A stretch of 64,000 nucleotides of DNA from KK5 sp034043675 (GCF_034043675.1 NZ_JAXCLA010000012.1:124001-188000); one strand, 5' to 3'; positions 52,129 through 61,943 are shown, counted from the stretch's first letter. Notes: a model not told the origin generated them from the sequence alone. A program made the numbers and translations.

Positions 52129-52224
52129 ATGGATTTGATCTTCCTGGCGCTCAGCATCCTGCTGTTCGCCCTGATGCTGGGCCTGGCGGCCTTCAGCCAC
52201 AAGCTGGAAGGCGGCAACAAATGA
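52129..52224 (+). CDS. Tiny membrane protein at the head of the kdp operon (31 aa)
   Basis: The product starts MDLIFLALSILLFALMLGLA and ends AAFSHKLEGGNK: one membrane helix and a short hydrophilic tail. Its TGA overlaps the kdpF ATG as ATGA. The size and topology resemble KdpF, but the sequence is different and the real KdpF follows directly. The operon thus begins with two single-helix peptides. CGAGGA lies eight bases before the ATG. Confidence 0.7.
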   Translation: MDLIFLALSILLFALMLGLAAFSHKLEGGNK

Positions 52225-52310
52225 TCGCGCTGTACTGGATCTGCGGCCTGGTCGCCGCCGGCTTGTTCGCGTACCTGGTCTACGCGATGTTCCGCGCCGA
52301 GGAGTTCTGA
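52221..52310 (+). CDS. kdpF: KdpF, small subunit of the potassium-transporting ATPase
   Basis: A 29-residue single-helix peptide, MIALYWICGLVAAGLFAYLV followed by YAMFRAEEF. The C-terminal YLVYAMFRAEEF matches E. coli KdpF (GYLVYALINAEAF). KdpF stabilises the KdpABC complex in the membrane. It ends two bases before the kdpA ATG. Confidence 0.88.
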   Translation: MIALYWICGLVAAGLFAYLVYAMFRAEEF

Positions 52311-52311
52311 C

Positions 52312-54108
52312 ATGGACAAGCTCGGATGGATCAATCTCGTCGTCTTCATGACGGTCCTGCTGCTGGCCGCCTGGCCCCTGGCGCGCTGGATGCATCGCGT
52401 CGTCGAAGGCCGGCTGCCGCGCTGGATGCGGGCCGTCGAAGGCGGCTTCTACAAGCTCGCCGGCATCAAGGCCGACGAGAGCATGCACTGGAAGCGCTAC
52501 GCGGTGGCGCTGCTGCTGTTCAATTTCGTCGGCCTGATTGCGGCCTACGCGCTTCAACGCCTGCAGGCGGTGCTGCCGCTGAACCCGCAGGGCATGGCGG
52601 CGATCACGCCGGACTCGGCCTTCAACACCGCCGTCAGCTTCGTCACCAACACCAACTGGCAGGGCTACGGTGGCGAGTCCACGATGAGCTACCTGACCCA
52701 GATGCTGACGCTGGCGGTGCAGAACTTCGTCTCGGCCGCCACCGGCATCGCCGTCGTGATCGCGCTGATCCGTGGTTTCGCGGGCAAGCTGCAGAGCACG
52801 ATCGGCAATTTCTGGGTGGACCTGACCCGCATCACCCTGTGGGTGCTGCTGCCGCTGTCCTTCGTGTTCGCGATCTTCCTGGTCGGCCAGGGCGTGATCC
52901 AGAACTTCGATCCCTACAAGGACGCGACGACCTTGGAGGTCAACGCCTATCAGAACCCGAAGATGGGTGCCGACGGCCAGCCGCTGAAGGACGACAAGGG
53001 CCAGCCGGTGACGGAAGACGCCAAGACCGACGTGCAGCAGATCCCCATGGGACCGGTCGCCTCGCAGGAGGCGATCAAGATGCTGGGCACCAATGGTGGC
53101 GGCTTCTTCAACGCCAACTCGGCCCACCCCTACGAGAACCCGACGCCGCTCGCCAACTTCGTGCAGATGGAGTCGATCTTCGTGATCCCGGCTGCGCTGT
53201 GCTTCGTGTTCGGCTTCATGGTCGGTGATCGTCGCCAGGGCGTGGCGATCCTGGCCGCGATGAGCGCGATGTTCATCGTCGGCGTGATCGTCTGCACCGG
53301 TGCCGAGCAGGCCGGCAACCCGCACCTGACGGCGTTGGGTGTCGACCAGGCGCAGAGCGCGCTGCAGGCCGGCGGCAATATGGAAGGCAAGGAGACCCGC
53401 TTCGGCATCGACGCGAGCAGCCTGTTCGCCGTCATCACCACTGCGGCCTCGTGCGGCGCGGTGAACGCGATGCACGACTCGCTCACGCCGATCGGCGGCA
53501 TGGTGCCGCTGGTGATGATGCAGCTCGGCGAAGTGGTGTTCGGCGGCGTCGGCACGGGCCTGTACGGCATGCTGGTGTTCGCGATCCTGGCCGTCTTCAT
53601 CGCCGGCCTGATGATCGGCCGCACGCCCGAGTACCTGGGCAAGAAGATCGAGTCCTACGAGATGAAGATGACGTCCATCGCCATCCTCGTCACGCCGCTG
53701 GTGGTGCTGGTCGGCACGGCCATCGCGGTGCTCGCCGCGGACGGCAAGGCCGGCATCGCCAACCCCGGCGCGCACGGCTTCTCCGAGATCCTCTACGCGC
53801 TGACCTCCGCCGGCAACAACAACGGCAGCGCCTTCGCCGGCCTGTCCGCCAACACGCCGTTCTACAACACGCTGCTGGCCTTCGTGATGTGGCTGGGCCG
53901 CTTCGGCGTGATCGTGCCGGTGCTGGCGATGGCCGGCTCGCTGGGCCGCAAGAAGCGCACGGTGCAGGGCGCGGGAACGATGCCCACGCACGGCCCGCTG
54001 TTCATCGTGCTGCTGATCGGCACCGTGCTGCTGGTCGGCCTCCTGAACTACGTCCCCGCCCTGGCCCTCGGGCCCATGGTCGAACACCTGATGCTGTGGG
54101 GAGCTTGA
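52312..54108 (+). CDS. kdpA: Potassium-transporting ATPase, potassium-binding subunit
   Basis: A 598-residue membrane protein of the KdpA/Trk superfamily with four pore repeats. The filter regions are visible: NTNWQGYGGESTMSYL, GTNGGGFFNANSAHPYENP, TTAASCGAVNAMHDSLTPIGG and TSAGNNNGSAF. It selects K+ and forms the tunnel to KdpB. It begins one base after the kdpF stop and ends two bases before the kdpB ATG. Confidence 0.97.
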   Translation: MDKLGWINLVVFMTVLLLAAWPLARWMHRVVEGRLPRWMRAVEGGFYKLAGIKADESMHWKRYAVALLLFNFVGLIAAYALQRLQAVLPLNPQGMAAITPDSAFNTAVSFVTNTNWQGYGGESTMSYLTQMLTLAVQNFVSAATGIAVVIALIRGFAGKLQSTIGNFWVDLTRITLWVLLPLSFVFAIFLVGQGVIQNFDPYKDATTLEVNAYQNPKMGADGQPLKDDKGQPVTEDAKTDVQQIPMGPVASQEAIKMLGTNGGGFFNANSAHPYENPTPLANFVQMESIFVIPAALCFVFGFMVGDRRQGVAILAAMSAMFIVGVIVCTGAEQAGNPHLTALGVDQAQSALQAGGNMEGKETRFGIDASSLFAVITTAASCGAVNAMHDSLTPIGGMVPLVMMQLGEVVFGGVGTGLYGMLVFAILAVFIAGLMIGRTPEYLGKKIESYEMKMTSIAILVTPLVVLVGTAIAVLAADGKAGIANPGAHGFSEILYALTSAGNNNGSAFAGLSANTPFYNTLLAFVMWLGRFGVIVPVLAMAGSLGRKKRTVQGAGTMPTHGPLFIVLLIGTVLLVGLLNYVPALALGPMVEHLMLWGA

Positions 54109-54110
54109 AC

Positions 54111-56195
54111 ATGACAACCGCTCAAACAAAGAAACTTTCCTTTCTTGATCCCGCGCTGGTGACACCGGCCATCAAGTCCTCGTTCGAAAAGCTGGACCCG
54201 CGGGTGCAGTGGCGCAATCCGGTGATGTTCGTCGTCTACGTCGGCAGCATCCTCACCAGCGGCCTCTGGGCCGCAAGCCTGGCGCACCCGGAACTGGCCG
54301 GCACCGAGGGCTCGATGTTCATGCTGGGCATCTCGCTGTGGCTGTGGTTCACCGTGCTCTTCGCCAACTTCGCCGAGGCGCTGGCCGAGGGCCGCAGCAA
54401 GGCGCAGGCCGCTTCGCTGCGCGGGCTCAAGGCCAAGACCTGGGCCAAGAAGCTCGAACAGCCGAAGCACGATGCCAAGTGGCATCCGATCCAGTCCGAC
54501 GAACTGCGCAAGGGCGCCGTCGTGCTGGTCGAGACCGGCGACGTGATTCCGCTGGACGGCGAGGTCATCGCAGGCGTGGCCTCGGTGGACGAGAGCGCCA
54601 TCACCGGCGAATCGGCGCCGGTGATCCGCGAGTCCGGCGGCGACTTCTCCTCGGTCACCGGCGGCACCAAGGTGCTGTCGGACTGGTTGGTGGTGCGTGT
54701 CGGCGTGAACCCGGGCGAATCCTTCCTGGACCGCATGATCGCCATGGTCGAGGGCGCCAAGCGCCAGAAGACGCCCAACGAGATCGCGCTGACGATCCTG
54801 CTGGTGGCGCTGACCCTGGTGTTCCTGGTCGTCACCGCGACGCTGCTGCCGTACTCGATCTTCAGTGTCGAGGCGGCAGGTTCGGGAACTGTCGTCTCCA
54901 TCACCGCGCTGATCTCGCTGCTGGTGTGCCTGATCCCGACGACGATCGGCGGCCTGCTGTCCGCCATCGGCGTGGCCGGCATGAGCCGCATGATGCAGGC
55001 CAACGTGATCGCCACCTCGGGCCGCGCGGTGGAAGCCGCTGGCGACGTGGACGTGCTGATGCTGGACAAGACCGGCACCATCACCCTGGGCAACCGCCAG
55101 GCCAGCGCCTTCGTGCCGGCGCCGGGTGTCGGCGAGCAGCAGCTGGCCGATGCTGCGCAGCTTGCCTCGCTGGCCGACGAGACGCCCGAGGGCCGCAGCA
55201 TCGTCGTGCTGGCCAAGCAGAAGTTCGGCCTGCGCGAGCGCGAGCTGGGCGATGCCCATGCCGTGCCCTTCACCGCGCAGACCCGCATGAGCGGCGTCGA
55301 CCTGAACGGTGGCACGCGCCAGCTGCGCAAGGGCGCCGGCGAGGCGATCCGCCGCCACGTGGAATCGCTGGGCGGCAAGTTCCCGGGCGAGGTGACGCAG
55401 GCGGTGGAAGCGATCGCGCGCCGCGGCAGCACGCCGCTGGTCGTGGCCGACGGTGCCCGCGTGCTCGGCGCCGTCGAGCTGAAGGACATCGTCAAGGGCG
55501 GCATCAAGGAGCGCTTCGCCGAGCTGCGCCGCATGGGCATCAAGACGGTGATGATCACCGGCGACAACAAGCTCACCGCGGCGGCCATCGCGGCCGAGGC
55601 CGGCGTCGACGACTTCCTCGCCGAAGCCACGCCCGAGGCCAAGCTGCAGCTGATCCGCGACTACCAGGGCGAGGGGCGCCTGGTGGCGATGACCGGCGAC
55701 GGCACCAACGACGCCCCGGCGCTGGCCCAGGCCGACGTCGCGGTGGCGATGAACACCGGCACGCAGGCCGCCAAGGAGGCCGGCAACATGGTCGACCTGG
55801 ACAGCAACCCGACCAAGCTGCTGGAGATCGTCGAGACCGGCAAGCAACTGCTGATGACGCGCGGCTCGCTGACGACCTTCTCGATCGCCAACGACGTGGC
55901 CAAGTACTTCGCCATCATTCCGGCGATGTTCGTGGGCGTCTATCCGCAGCTCGCCGCGCTGAACGTGATGGCGCTGCACAGCCCCAGCTCGGCCATCCTG
56001 TCCGCGGTGATCTTCAACGCGCTGATCATCGTCGCGCTGATCCCGCTGGCCCTGAAGGGTGTCCAGTACCGCGCCATCGGTGCCGCCGCGCTGCTGCGCC
56101 GCAATCTCTTCATCTACGGCCTGGGCGGCATCGTCGTCCCGTTCATCGGCATCAAGGCGATCGACCTGATCCTCGTCGCCGGTCATCTCATCTAA
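54111..56195 (+). CDS. kdpB: Potassium-transporting ATPase, ATP-hydrolysing subunit
   Basis: A 694-residue P-type ATPase. Asp319 in DKTGTIT is the phosphorylated residue; TGES (actuator), PFTAQTRMSG and KGAGEAI (nucleotide binding) and MTGDGTNDAPALAQADV (hinge) are present. It couples ATP hydrolysis to high-affinity K+ uptake with KdpA and KdpC. Confidence 0.97.
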   Translation: MTTAQTKKLSFLDPALVTPAIKSSFEKLDPRVQWRNPVMFVVYVGSILTSGLWAASLAHPELAGTEGSMFMLGISLWLWFTVLFANFAEALAEGRSKAQAASLRGLKAKTWAKKLEQPKHDAKWHPIQSDELRKGAVVLVETGDVIPLDGEVIAGVASVDESAITGESAPVIRESGGDFSSVTGGTKVLSDWLVVRVGVNPGESFLDRMIAMVEGAKRQKTPNEIALTILLVALTLVFLVVTATLLPYSIFSVEAAGSGTVVSITALISLLVCLIPTTIGGLLSAIGVAGMSRMMQANVIATSGRAVEAAGDVDVLMLDKTGTITLGNRQASAFVPAPGVGEQQLADAAQLASLADETPEGRSIVVLAKQKFGLRERELGDAHAVPFTAQTRMSGVDLNGGTRQLRKGAGEAIRRHVESLGGKFPGEVTQAVEAIARRGSTPLVVADGARVLGAVELKDIVKGGIKERFAELRRMGIKTVMITGDNKLTAAAIAAEAGVDDFLAEATPEAKLQLIRDYQGEGRLVAMTGDGTNDAPALAQADVAVAMNTGTQAAKEAGNMVDLDSNPTKLLEIVETGKQLLMTRGSLTTFSIANDVAKYFAIIPAMFVGVYPQLAALNVMALHSPSSAILSAVIFNALIIVALIPLALKGVQYRAIGAAALLRRNLFIYGLGGIVVPFIGIKAIDLILVAGHLI

Positions 56196-56208
56196 GGAGG
56201 GCCTTTTC

Positions 56209-56781
56209 ATGAACACCATGCTCCGCCCCGCTGTGACCCTGTTCGTCGTGCTCAGTGCCCTTACCGGCCTGCTGTATCCCTTGGCCGTCACCGGCGTCAG
56301 CAAGGCCGCCTTCCCCAGGCAGTCCGCCGGCAGCCTGGTCGAGCGCGACGGCAAGCTCATCGGCTCCGAACTGATCGGCCAGAACTTCACGTCGCCGAAG
56401 TACTTCTGGGGCCGCCCGTCGGCCACCGGCCCGATGTCCAACAACGCCGGCGGCTCCAGCGGCTCCAACCAGGGCCCGCTGAACGCCGCGCTGACCGATG
56501 CGGTCAAGGGCCGCGTCGACGCGCTGCGCGCCGCCGACCCCGGCAACACGCAGCCGGTGCCGGCCGACCTCGTCACCGCCTCGGCCAGCGGCCTCGATCC
56601 GCACATCACGCCCGCGGCGGCCCTCTACCAGGCCAATCGCATCGCCCGCGAGCGCGGCCTGCCGCTGGACGCCGTCAAGGGCCTGATCGAGGCCAACACC
56701 GAGGGCCGCGACTGGGGCCTGCTCGGCGAGCCGCGCGTCAACGTGCTGAAGCTCAACCTGGCGCTCGACGCCCATCACTGA
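56209..56781 (+). CDS. kdpC: Potassium-transporting ATPase, KdpC subunit
   Basis: A 190-residue subunit with one N-terminal membrane helix (AVTLFVVLSALTGLLYPLAV) and a periplasmic domain. Family motifs are GSELIGQNF, YFWGRPSAT, SNQGP, LVTASASGLDPHI and VNVLKLNLAL. It assists assembly and substrate affinity. AAGGAGG precedes the ATG. Confidence 0.96.
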   Translation: MNTMLRPAVTLFVVLSALTGLLYPLAVTGVSKAAFPRQSAGSLVERDGKLIGSELIGQNFTSPKYFWGRPSATGPMSNNAGGSSGSNQGPLNAALTDAVKGRVDALRAADPGNTQPVPADLVTASASGLDPHITPAAALYQANRIARERGLPLDAVKGLIEANTEGRDWGLLGEPRVNVLKLNLALDAHH

Positions 56782-56809
56782 TCTCCTGATTTCTCCATCG
56801 CTACTGACC

Positions 56810-57607
56810 ATGAAATTCCCTCTCCTGATCGTTCTTGCTTCCCTCGCTGCCTTCGCCTATGCCGACGAGGCGCCCAACAGCCTCACCGGCAACCTGAGCC
56901 TCAACAGCGACTACCGTTTCCGTGGCATCAGCCAGACCTGGAAGCAGCCCGCCGTGCAGGGCGGCCTGGACTACGCGCACAGCAGCGGCCTCTACGCCGG
57001 CACCTGGATGTCCAACGTCTCGGGCAACAGCTACAACAACGGCGCCGGCCTCGAATGGGACCTGTACGGCGGCTGGAAGTTCAGCCCCATGCAAGACCTG
57101 ACCCTTGACTTCGGCGCGCTGGCCTACGTCTACCCGGGCGCGAAGCTGAACAGCGCGCCGGGCGTCGCCACCGACCAGAAGTACGACAACGTGGACGTCT
57201 ACGCCGGCCTGGGCTACGGCGCCTTCAGCGCCAAGCTGTCGATCGCCGCCACCGACTACTTCGGCCTGGACAGCACGACGGCCGGCTACGCCTACTTCAG
57301 CGCGCTGCCGGCGCGCGGCGGCTCCAAGGGCAGTGCCTACCTGGACCTGAACTACACCTTCGACCTGGGTGACGGTATGACGCTGGGCACCCACCTGGGC
57401 CGCCTGGAAGTGAAGCACTACGGCGAGCTCTCGTACACCGACTACAAGCTCTCGCTGGCCAAGGACTTCAAGATCCTGACGCTCACCGCCGCCGTGGTCG
57501 GCACCGACGCCAAGCGCGACTACTACCAGGCCGCTAACTCGGCCGGCCAGTCGGCCAAGCGCATCGGCACGACCGGCCTCGTGCTGAGCGTCGGCAAGAC
57601 CTTCTAA
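56810..57607 (+). CDS. TorF-family putative porin (TIGR02001-like) inside the kdp operon
   Basis: A 265-residue outer-membrane beta-barrel protein. The signal peptide ends at AFAYA. The mature part begins LTGNLSLNSDYRFRGISQT, the typical opening of the Gcw_chp/TorF group, and alternates amphipathic strands to a C-terminal aromatic (GKTF), the usual BAM signal. It lies between kdpC and kdpD in the same direction with gaps of 28 and 22 bases, so it is part of the operon. It may provide an outer-membrane path for K+ or a counter-ion (inference). Confidence 0.85.
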   Translation: MKFPLLIVLASLAAFAYADEAPNSLTGNLSLNSDYRFRGISQTWKQPAVQGGLDYAHSSGLYAGTWMSNVSGNSYNNGAGLEWDLYGGWKFSPMQDLTLDFGALAYVYPGAKLNSAPGVATDQKYDNVDVYAGLGYGAFSAKLSIAATDYFGLDSTTAGYAYFSALPARGGSKGSAYLDLNYTFDLGDGMTLGTHLGRLEVKHYGELSYTDYKLSLAKDFKILTLTAAVVGTDAKRDYYQAANSAGQSAKRIGTTGLVLSVGKTF

Positions 57608-57629
57608 GACAGGCCGGACAATCCCGGCG

Positions 57630-60341
57630 ATGGACGACCAACGCCCCGACCCCGACGCGCTGCTGGAGCAGATGCGCGAAGCCGAGATCAAGGCTTCGCG
57701 CGGGCGGCTGCGCATCTACTTCGGCTCCTCCGCCGGCGTGGGCAAGACCTACGCGATGCTGCAGGCCGCGCGCAAGCTGGTGGCGGAAGGGGTGGACCTG
57801 CTGGTCGGCGTCGTCGAGACCCACGGCCGCAGCGAGACGCAGGCCCAGACCGAGGGCCTGCCGCTGCTGCCACGCCGCGAGGTCGAGTACCGCGGGTGCA
57901 GCCTGCCGGAGTTCGACCTCGACGGCGTGCTTGAACGCAAGCCGGCGCTGGTGCTGGTGGACGAGCTGGCGCACTCCAACGTGGCCGGCTCGCGCCACCC
58001 GAAGCGCTGGCAGGACGTGGACGAGCTGCTGGCCAACGGCATCGACGTCTACACCACGCTGAACGTCCAGCACCTGGAGAGCCTCAACGACGTTGTCGGC
58101 GGCATCACCGGCGTGCGTGTGCAGGAGACCCTGCCCGATACCTTCTTCGACGCGGCCGACGAGGTCGTGATCGTCGACACCCCGGCCGACGAGCTGCTGG
58201 CGCGCCTGGCCGCAGGCAAGGTCTACGCCGGACCGCAGGCCGAGCGGGCGGCACGCAACTTCTTCCGCAAGGGCAACCTGATGGCCCTGCGCGAGCTGGC
58301 GCTGCGGCGCACGGCCGACCGGGTCGAGGACGACGTGCAGGCCTGGCGCTCGAACAAGGCGATCAGCCAGGTCTGGAAGACCGAGGCCGCGATCCTCTGC
58401 GCGATCGGGCCGACGCCGCGCTCCGAGCATGTGGTGCGCAGCGCCGCGCGCCTGGCGCAGCAGCTCAACGTCAGCTGGCATGCGGTCTACGTGGAGACGC
58501 CGCGGCTGCGTGCGATGCCCGATGCCCGGCGCGAGCGCGTGCTGCGTGTCGTGCGCCTGGCCCATGACCTGGGTGCCGCCACGGCGGTGCTGCAGGAGCG
58601 GGGCGTGGCGGCCGCGCTGATCCGCTACGCGCGCGACAACAACCTCTCGCAGCTGATGCTCGGCCGCGCGCCCGCGCGGGCCGGCTGGCGGCGCTGGCTG
58701 GCGGGGCCCGCGCTGCATGAGTACCTGTCCAACAATGCTGCCGACGTGGACCTGATCGAGGTCGGTGAATCGCGCACGGGCCGGCCAGAACCCGAACCCG
58801 AGCAGGACGGCGCCGCCTGGGAGCGCTGGACCGCGCAGTGGAAGCGCTACGCCGGCACCGTCGCCGTCTGCATCGCCACGACCGCGCTGAGCTGGCCGTT
58901 GCATGCCTGGTTCGACCTCAGCAACATCGTCATGCTGTTCCTGCTGGCGGTGGTGGGCGTGGCGATGCGCTGGGGGCGCGGGCCCGCGGTGCTGGCCAGC
59001 TTCGTCAGCGTGGCCCTGTTCGACTTCTTCTTCGTCGCGCCGCAGATGAGCTTCGCGGTGTCCGACGTGCAGTACCTGCTGACCTTCGCGGTGATGCTGG
59101 CCGTGGGCCTCGTCACCGGCCAACTGACCGCGCACCTGCGCTACCAGGCCACCATTTCCGCCGAGCGCGAGGCCCGTTCGCGCGCGCTGTTCGAGCTGAC
59201 GCGCGAACTCTCCGGCGCGCTGCAGACCGAGCAGGTGGTGGAGAGCGCCCAGGCCAGCCTCTCGCGCGAGCTGCACGGGCCCGCACTGGTGCTGGCGCTG
59301 GACCGGGAGGACAAGCTCGCCTTGCCGCCGGCCTTGTCGCTGCCGGACCCGCCCGACCTCGGCACCGCGCGCTGGGCGCTGGACCACGGCCAGGCGGCGG
59401 GCCTGGCCACCGACACCTTGCCGGGCAGCCACTGGTTCTACCTGCCGCTGCAGGCGCCGATGCGCGCCCGTGGCGTGCTGGCGCTGCGCCCGCGCGATCT
59501 CGCCAGCGTGATGCAGCCGGAGCGCCGCGCGCAGCTCGACACCTACGCCAGCATCATCGGCCAGGCGCTGGAGCGGGTGCACTACGTGGAGGTGGCGCAG
59601 GACGCACTGATCCACATCGAGTCCGAGCGCCTGCGCAACTCGCTGCTGTCCGCGCTCTCGCACGACCTGCGCACGCCGCTGGCCGTGGTCTACGGCCTGG
59701 CCGACACCTTGGCCACGCTGCCCGCGCTGCCCACGGCCGGCCGCGAGCTGGCGCAGTCGCTGCAGCAGGAGTCGCGGCGCATCAACGCGATGGTCAGCAA
59801 CCTGCTGGACATGGCGCGCCTGCAGAGCGGCGCTGTGCGCCTGCACCTGGAGTGGCAGCCGATCGAGGAAGTAATCGGCAGCGCGCTGCAGGCCATGCAG
59901 CTGCCGCTGGCCAGGCATCAGGTGGTGACCGAGCTGCCGCCGGGCCTGCCGCTGATCAACATCGATGCGGTGCTGCTGGAGCGGGTGCTGTGCAACCTGC
60001 TGGAGAACGCCGTCAAGTACACGCCTGCCGGCAGCCGCATCGCGATCGGCGCAGCGGTCCACGGCGAGGAACTGTGGCTGCGCGTCGCCGACAATGGCCC
60101 GGGCCTGCCGGCCGGCCGCGAGGAGGCGCTGTTCGAGAAGTTCGCGCGCGCCCGCAGCGAGTCCACCACGCCCGGCGTGGGCCTGGGCCTGGCGATCTGC
60201 CGGGCCATCATGCAGGCCCACCAGGGCCGCATCTGGGCCGAGGCCGCGGCCGGTGGTGGTGCGGTGTTCATCCTCGCGCTGCCGCTGGGGCATCCGCCGA
60301 GCATTGCCGAGATCGACGTCGAAGAAGCATCGTCATCATGA
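57630..60341 (+). CDS. kdpD: Sensor histidine kinase of the Kdp system
   Basis: A 903-residue sensor. In order: KdpD N-terminal domain with Walker A (SSAGVGKTYAML) and DELAHSN; a universal-stress-protein domain (ILCAIGPTPRSEHVVRSAARLAQ onward); four membrane helices (about 405-500); a GAF-like region; and the HisKA/HATPase core with His678 in SALSHDLRTPL, N box NLLENAVKYTP, and G boxes ADNGPGLPAG and GVGLGLAI. It senses K+ limitation and phosphorylates KdpE. Its stop overlaps the kdpE start as ATGA. Confidence 0.96.
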   Translation: MDDQRPDPDALLEQMREAEIKASRGRLRIYFGSSAGVGKTYAMLQAARKLVAEGVDLLVGVVETHGRSETQAQTEGLPLLPRREVEYRGCSLPEFDLDGVLERKPALVLVDELAHSNVAGSRHPKRWQDVDELLANGIDVYTTLNVQHLESLNDVVGGITGVRVQETLPDTFFDAADEVVIVDTPADELLARLAAGKVYAGPQAERAARNFFRKGNLMALRELALRRTADRVEDDVQAWRSNKAISQVWKTEAAILCAIGPTPRSEHVVRSAARLAQQLNVSWHAVYVETPRLRAMPDARRERVLRVVRLAHDLGAATAVLQERGVAAALIRYARDNNLSQLMLGRAPARAGWRRWLAGPALHEYLSNNAADVDLIEVGESRTGRPEPEPEQDGAAWERWTAQWKRYAGTVAVCIATTALSWPLHAWFDLSNIVMLFLLAVVGVAMRWGRGPAVLASFVSVALFDFFFVAPQMSFAVSDVQYLLTFAVMLAVGLVTGQLTAHLRYQATISAEREARSRALFELTRELSGALQTEQVVESAQASLSRELHGPALVLALDREDKLALPPALSLPDPPDLGTARWALDHGQAAGLATDTLPGSHWFYLPLQAPMRARGVLALRPRDLASVMQPERRAQLDTYASIIGQALERVHYVEVAQDALIHIESERLRNSLLSALSHDLRTPLAVVYGLADTLATLPALPTAGRELAQSLQQESRRINAMVSNLLDMARLQSGAVRLHLEWQPIEEVIGSALQAMQLPLARHQVVTELPPGLPLINIDAVLLERVLCNLLENAVKYTPAGSRIAIGAAVHGEELWLRVADNGPGLPAGREEALFEKFARARSESTTPGVGLGLAICRAIMQAHQGRIWAEAAAGGGAVFILALPLGHPPSIAEIDVEEASSS

Positions 60342-61030
60342 GCCAACCCCATCCCATCGCGCTGATCGTCGAAGACGAACCCAGCATCCGCCGCTTCGTC
60401 CGCATGGCGCTGGAGGCCGAGGACTGGCAGGTCAACGAGTGCGACACCGTGCGCCAGGGCCTGCTCGATGCCGGCACGCGCCGGCCCGACCTGATCATCC
60501 TCGACCTGGGCCTGCCCGATGGCGATGGCGTCGACTACCTGCGCGACCTGCGCGCCTGGTCGGGCGTGCCGGTGATCGTGCTCTCCGCGCGCAGCGACGA
60601 GGCAGACAAGATCGCCGCGCTGGACGCCGGTGCCGACGACTACCTGACCAAGCCCTTCAGCGTCGGCGAGCTGATGGCGCGCGTGCGTGTGGCGCAGCGG
60701 CGCAGCCAGAATGCGACGCCTGCGGCCACCACGCAGTTCCGCTTCGGCGACGTGGAGCTGGACCTTTCCGCCCGCCGCGTGCTGCGCGCCGGCGAGCCCG
60801 TGCACCTGACGCCCACCGAGTACCGGCTGCTGACGCACCTGGTGGCCAACGCGGGCAAGGTGCTGACGCATCGGCAACTGCTGAAGGCCGTCTGGGGCCC
60901 GTCGCACGTTGACGACAACCACTACCTGCGCGTCTACATGGGCAATCTGCGGCAGAAGCTGGAAGGGAGCCCGGCGCAGCCGAAGCACCTGCTGACGGAG
61001 ACGGCGGTGGGCTACCGCCTGATGCCTTAG
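60338..61030 (+). CDS. kdpE: Kdp operon response regulator
   Basis: A 230-residue OmpR/PhoB-type regulator. The receiver has the acidic pair VEDEPS, the phosphorylated aspartate in LIILDLGLPDGDG, and the conserved K in TKPFSVGEL. The DNA-binding winged helix follows (FRFGDVELDLSARRVLR, LTPTEYRLLTHLVANAGKVLTHRQLL, LRVYMGNLRQKLE). It activates kdp transcription. A LysR gene starts ten bases later. Confidence 0.96.
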   Translation: MSQPHPIALIVEDEPSIRRFVRMALEAEDWQVNECDTVRQGLLDAGTRRPDLIILDLGLPDGDGVDYLRDLRAWSGVPVIVLSARSDEADKIAALDAGADDYLTKPFSVGELMARVRVAQRRSQNATPAATTQFRFGDVELDLSARRVLRAGEPVHLTPTEYRLLTHLVANAGKVLTHRQLLKAVWGPSHVDDNHYLRVYMGNLRQKLEGSPAQPKHLLTETAVGYRLMP

Positions 61031-61040
61031 CCTTGCAAGG

Positions 61041-61943
61041 ATGAACGACAAGCTACTGGCCCTGCGACTGTTCGTGCGCGTCGCCCGACTCGGCAGCTTC
61101 TCCGCCGCGGCGCGGGAGCTGGATCTTTCGCAGCCTTCGGTATCGAGGATCATCGCGGCGCTGGAGCAGGACGTCGGCGCGGCGCTGGTGACCCGCACGA
61201 CGCGGGCCGTCACCCTGACCGATGCGGGCGAGGACTACCTGACGCGGGTCGAGGCGATCCTCGCCTCGCTGGACGAGGCCGATCACGTGGCGCGGGGTTC
61301 GCTGGAACTGCGAGGTGCCTTGCGCGTCGCCCTGTCCGGGAGCTTCGGCGTTCGCGAAATCATTCCCTTGATGCCGGGCTTCCAGGCGCGCCACCCCGCA
61401 CTGCGCATCAGCCTGCTGATGAACGACCAGCGCCAGGATACCTTGAAGGAGGGCGTCGACGTCGCGCTGCGCCTCGGCGAGCTGGCCGATTCGAGCGCCA
61501 CCGCGCGCCTCATCGCCCGCACGTATCGGCTGATCGCGGCCTCGCCCACCTACCTGAAGGCGAACGGCACGCCCACCGCGCCGGCCGACCTGGCCGCGCA
61601 TATGGCCATCGTCGGCCCGGCGGGCACGAGTGCCGCCGGATGGTCGTTCCAGAAGGACGGCAAGAGCCTGTCGATCCGCGTGGACAGCCGACTGGCCGTG
61701 TCGGTCAACGACGGCGCCGTCGCCGCCGCCGTGGCCGGCATGGGCATCGTGACGACGACGCTGTGGGGATGCAGCGCCGAGCTGGCCGGCGGGCAGCTCA
61801 TCCAGCTGCTGCCCGACTGGACGATGGGCGAGGTCGAGGTCCACGGCCTGTTCACGCCCGGCCGGCCGCCGAAGCCGGCGGCACGGGCCTTCGTCGAATA
61901 CCTGATCGCGGAGTTCAGGCGCGCTGGCCGCCCGAAGCGGTGA
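61041..61943 (+). CDS. LysR-family transcriptional regulator (next to an SDR)
   Basis: A 300-residue LysR protein. The head is LGSFSAAARELDLSQPSVSRIIAALEQDVGAALVTRTTRAVTLTDAG; the effector-binding domain is complete. It starts ten bases after kdpE and might be read through from the kdp operon. The convergent SDR gene overlaps it by 29 bases; LysR/SDR pairs of this sort usually belong together, the SDR being a target. Confidence 0.9.
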   Translation: MNDKLLALRLFVRVARLGSFSAAARELDLSQPSVSRIIAALEQDVGAALVTRTTRAVTLTDAGEDYLTRVEAILASLDEADHVARGSLELRGALRVALSGSFGVREIIPLMPGFQARHPALRISLLMNDQRQDTLKEGVDVALRLGELADSSATARLIARTYRLIAASPTYLKANGTPTAPADLAAHMAIVGPAGTSAAGWSFQKDGKSLSIRVDSRLAVSVNDGAVAAAVAGMGIVTTTLWGCSAELAGGQLIQLLPDWTMGEVEVHGLFTPGRPPKPAARAFVEYLIAEFRRAGRPKR

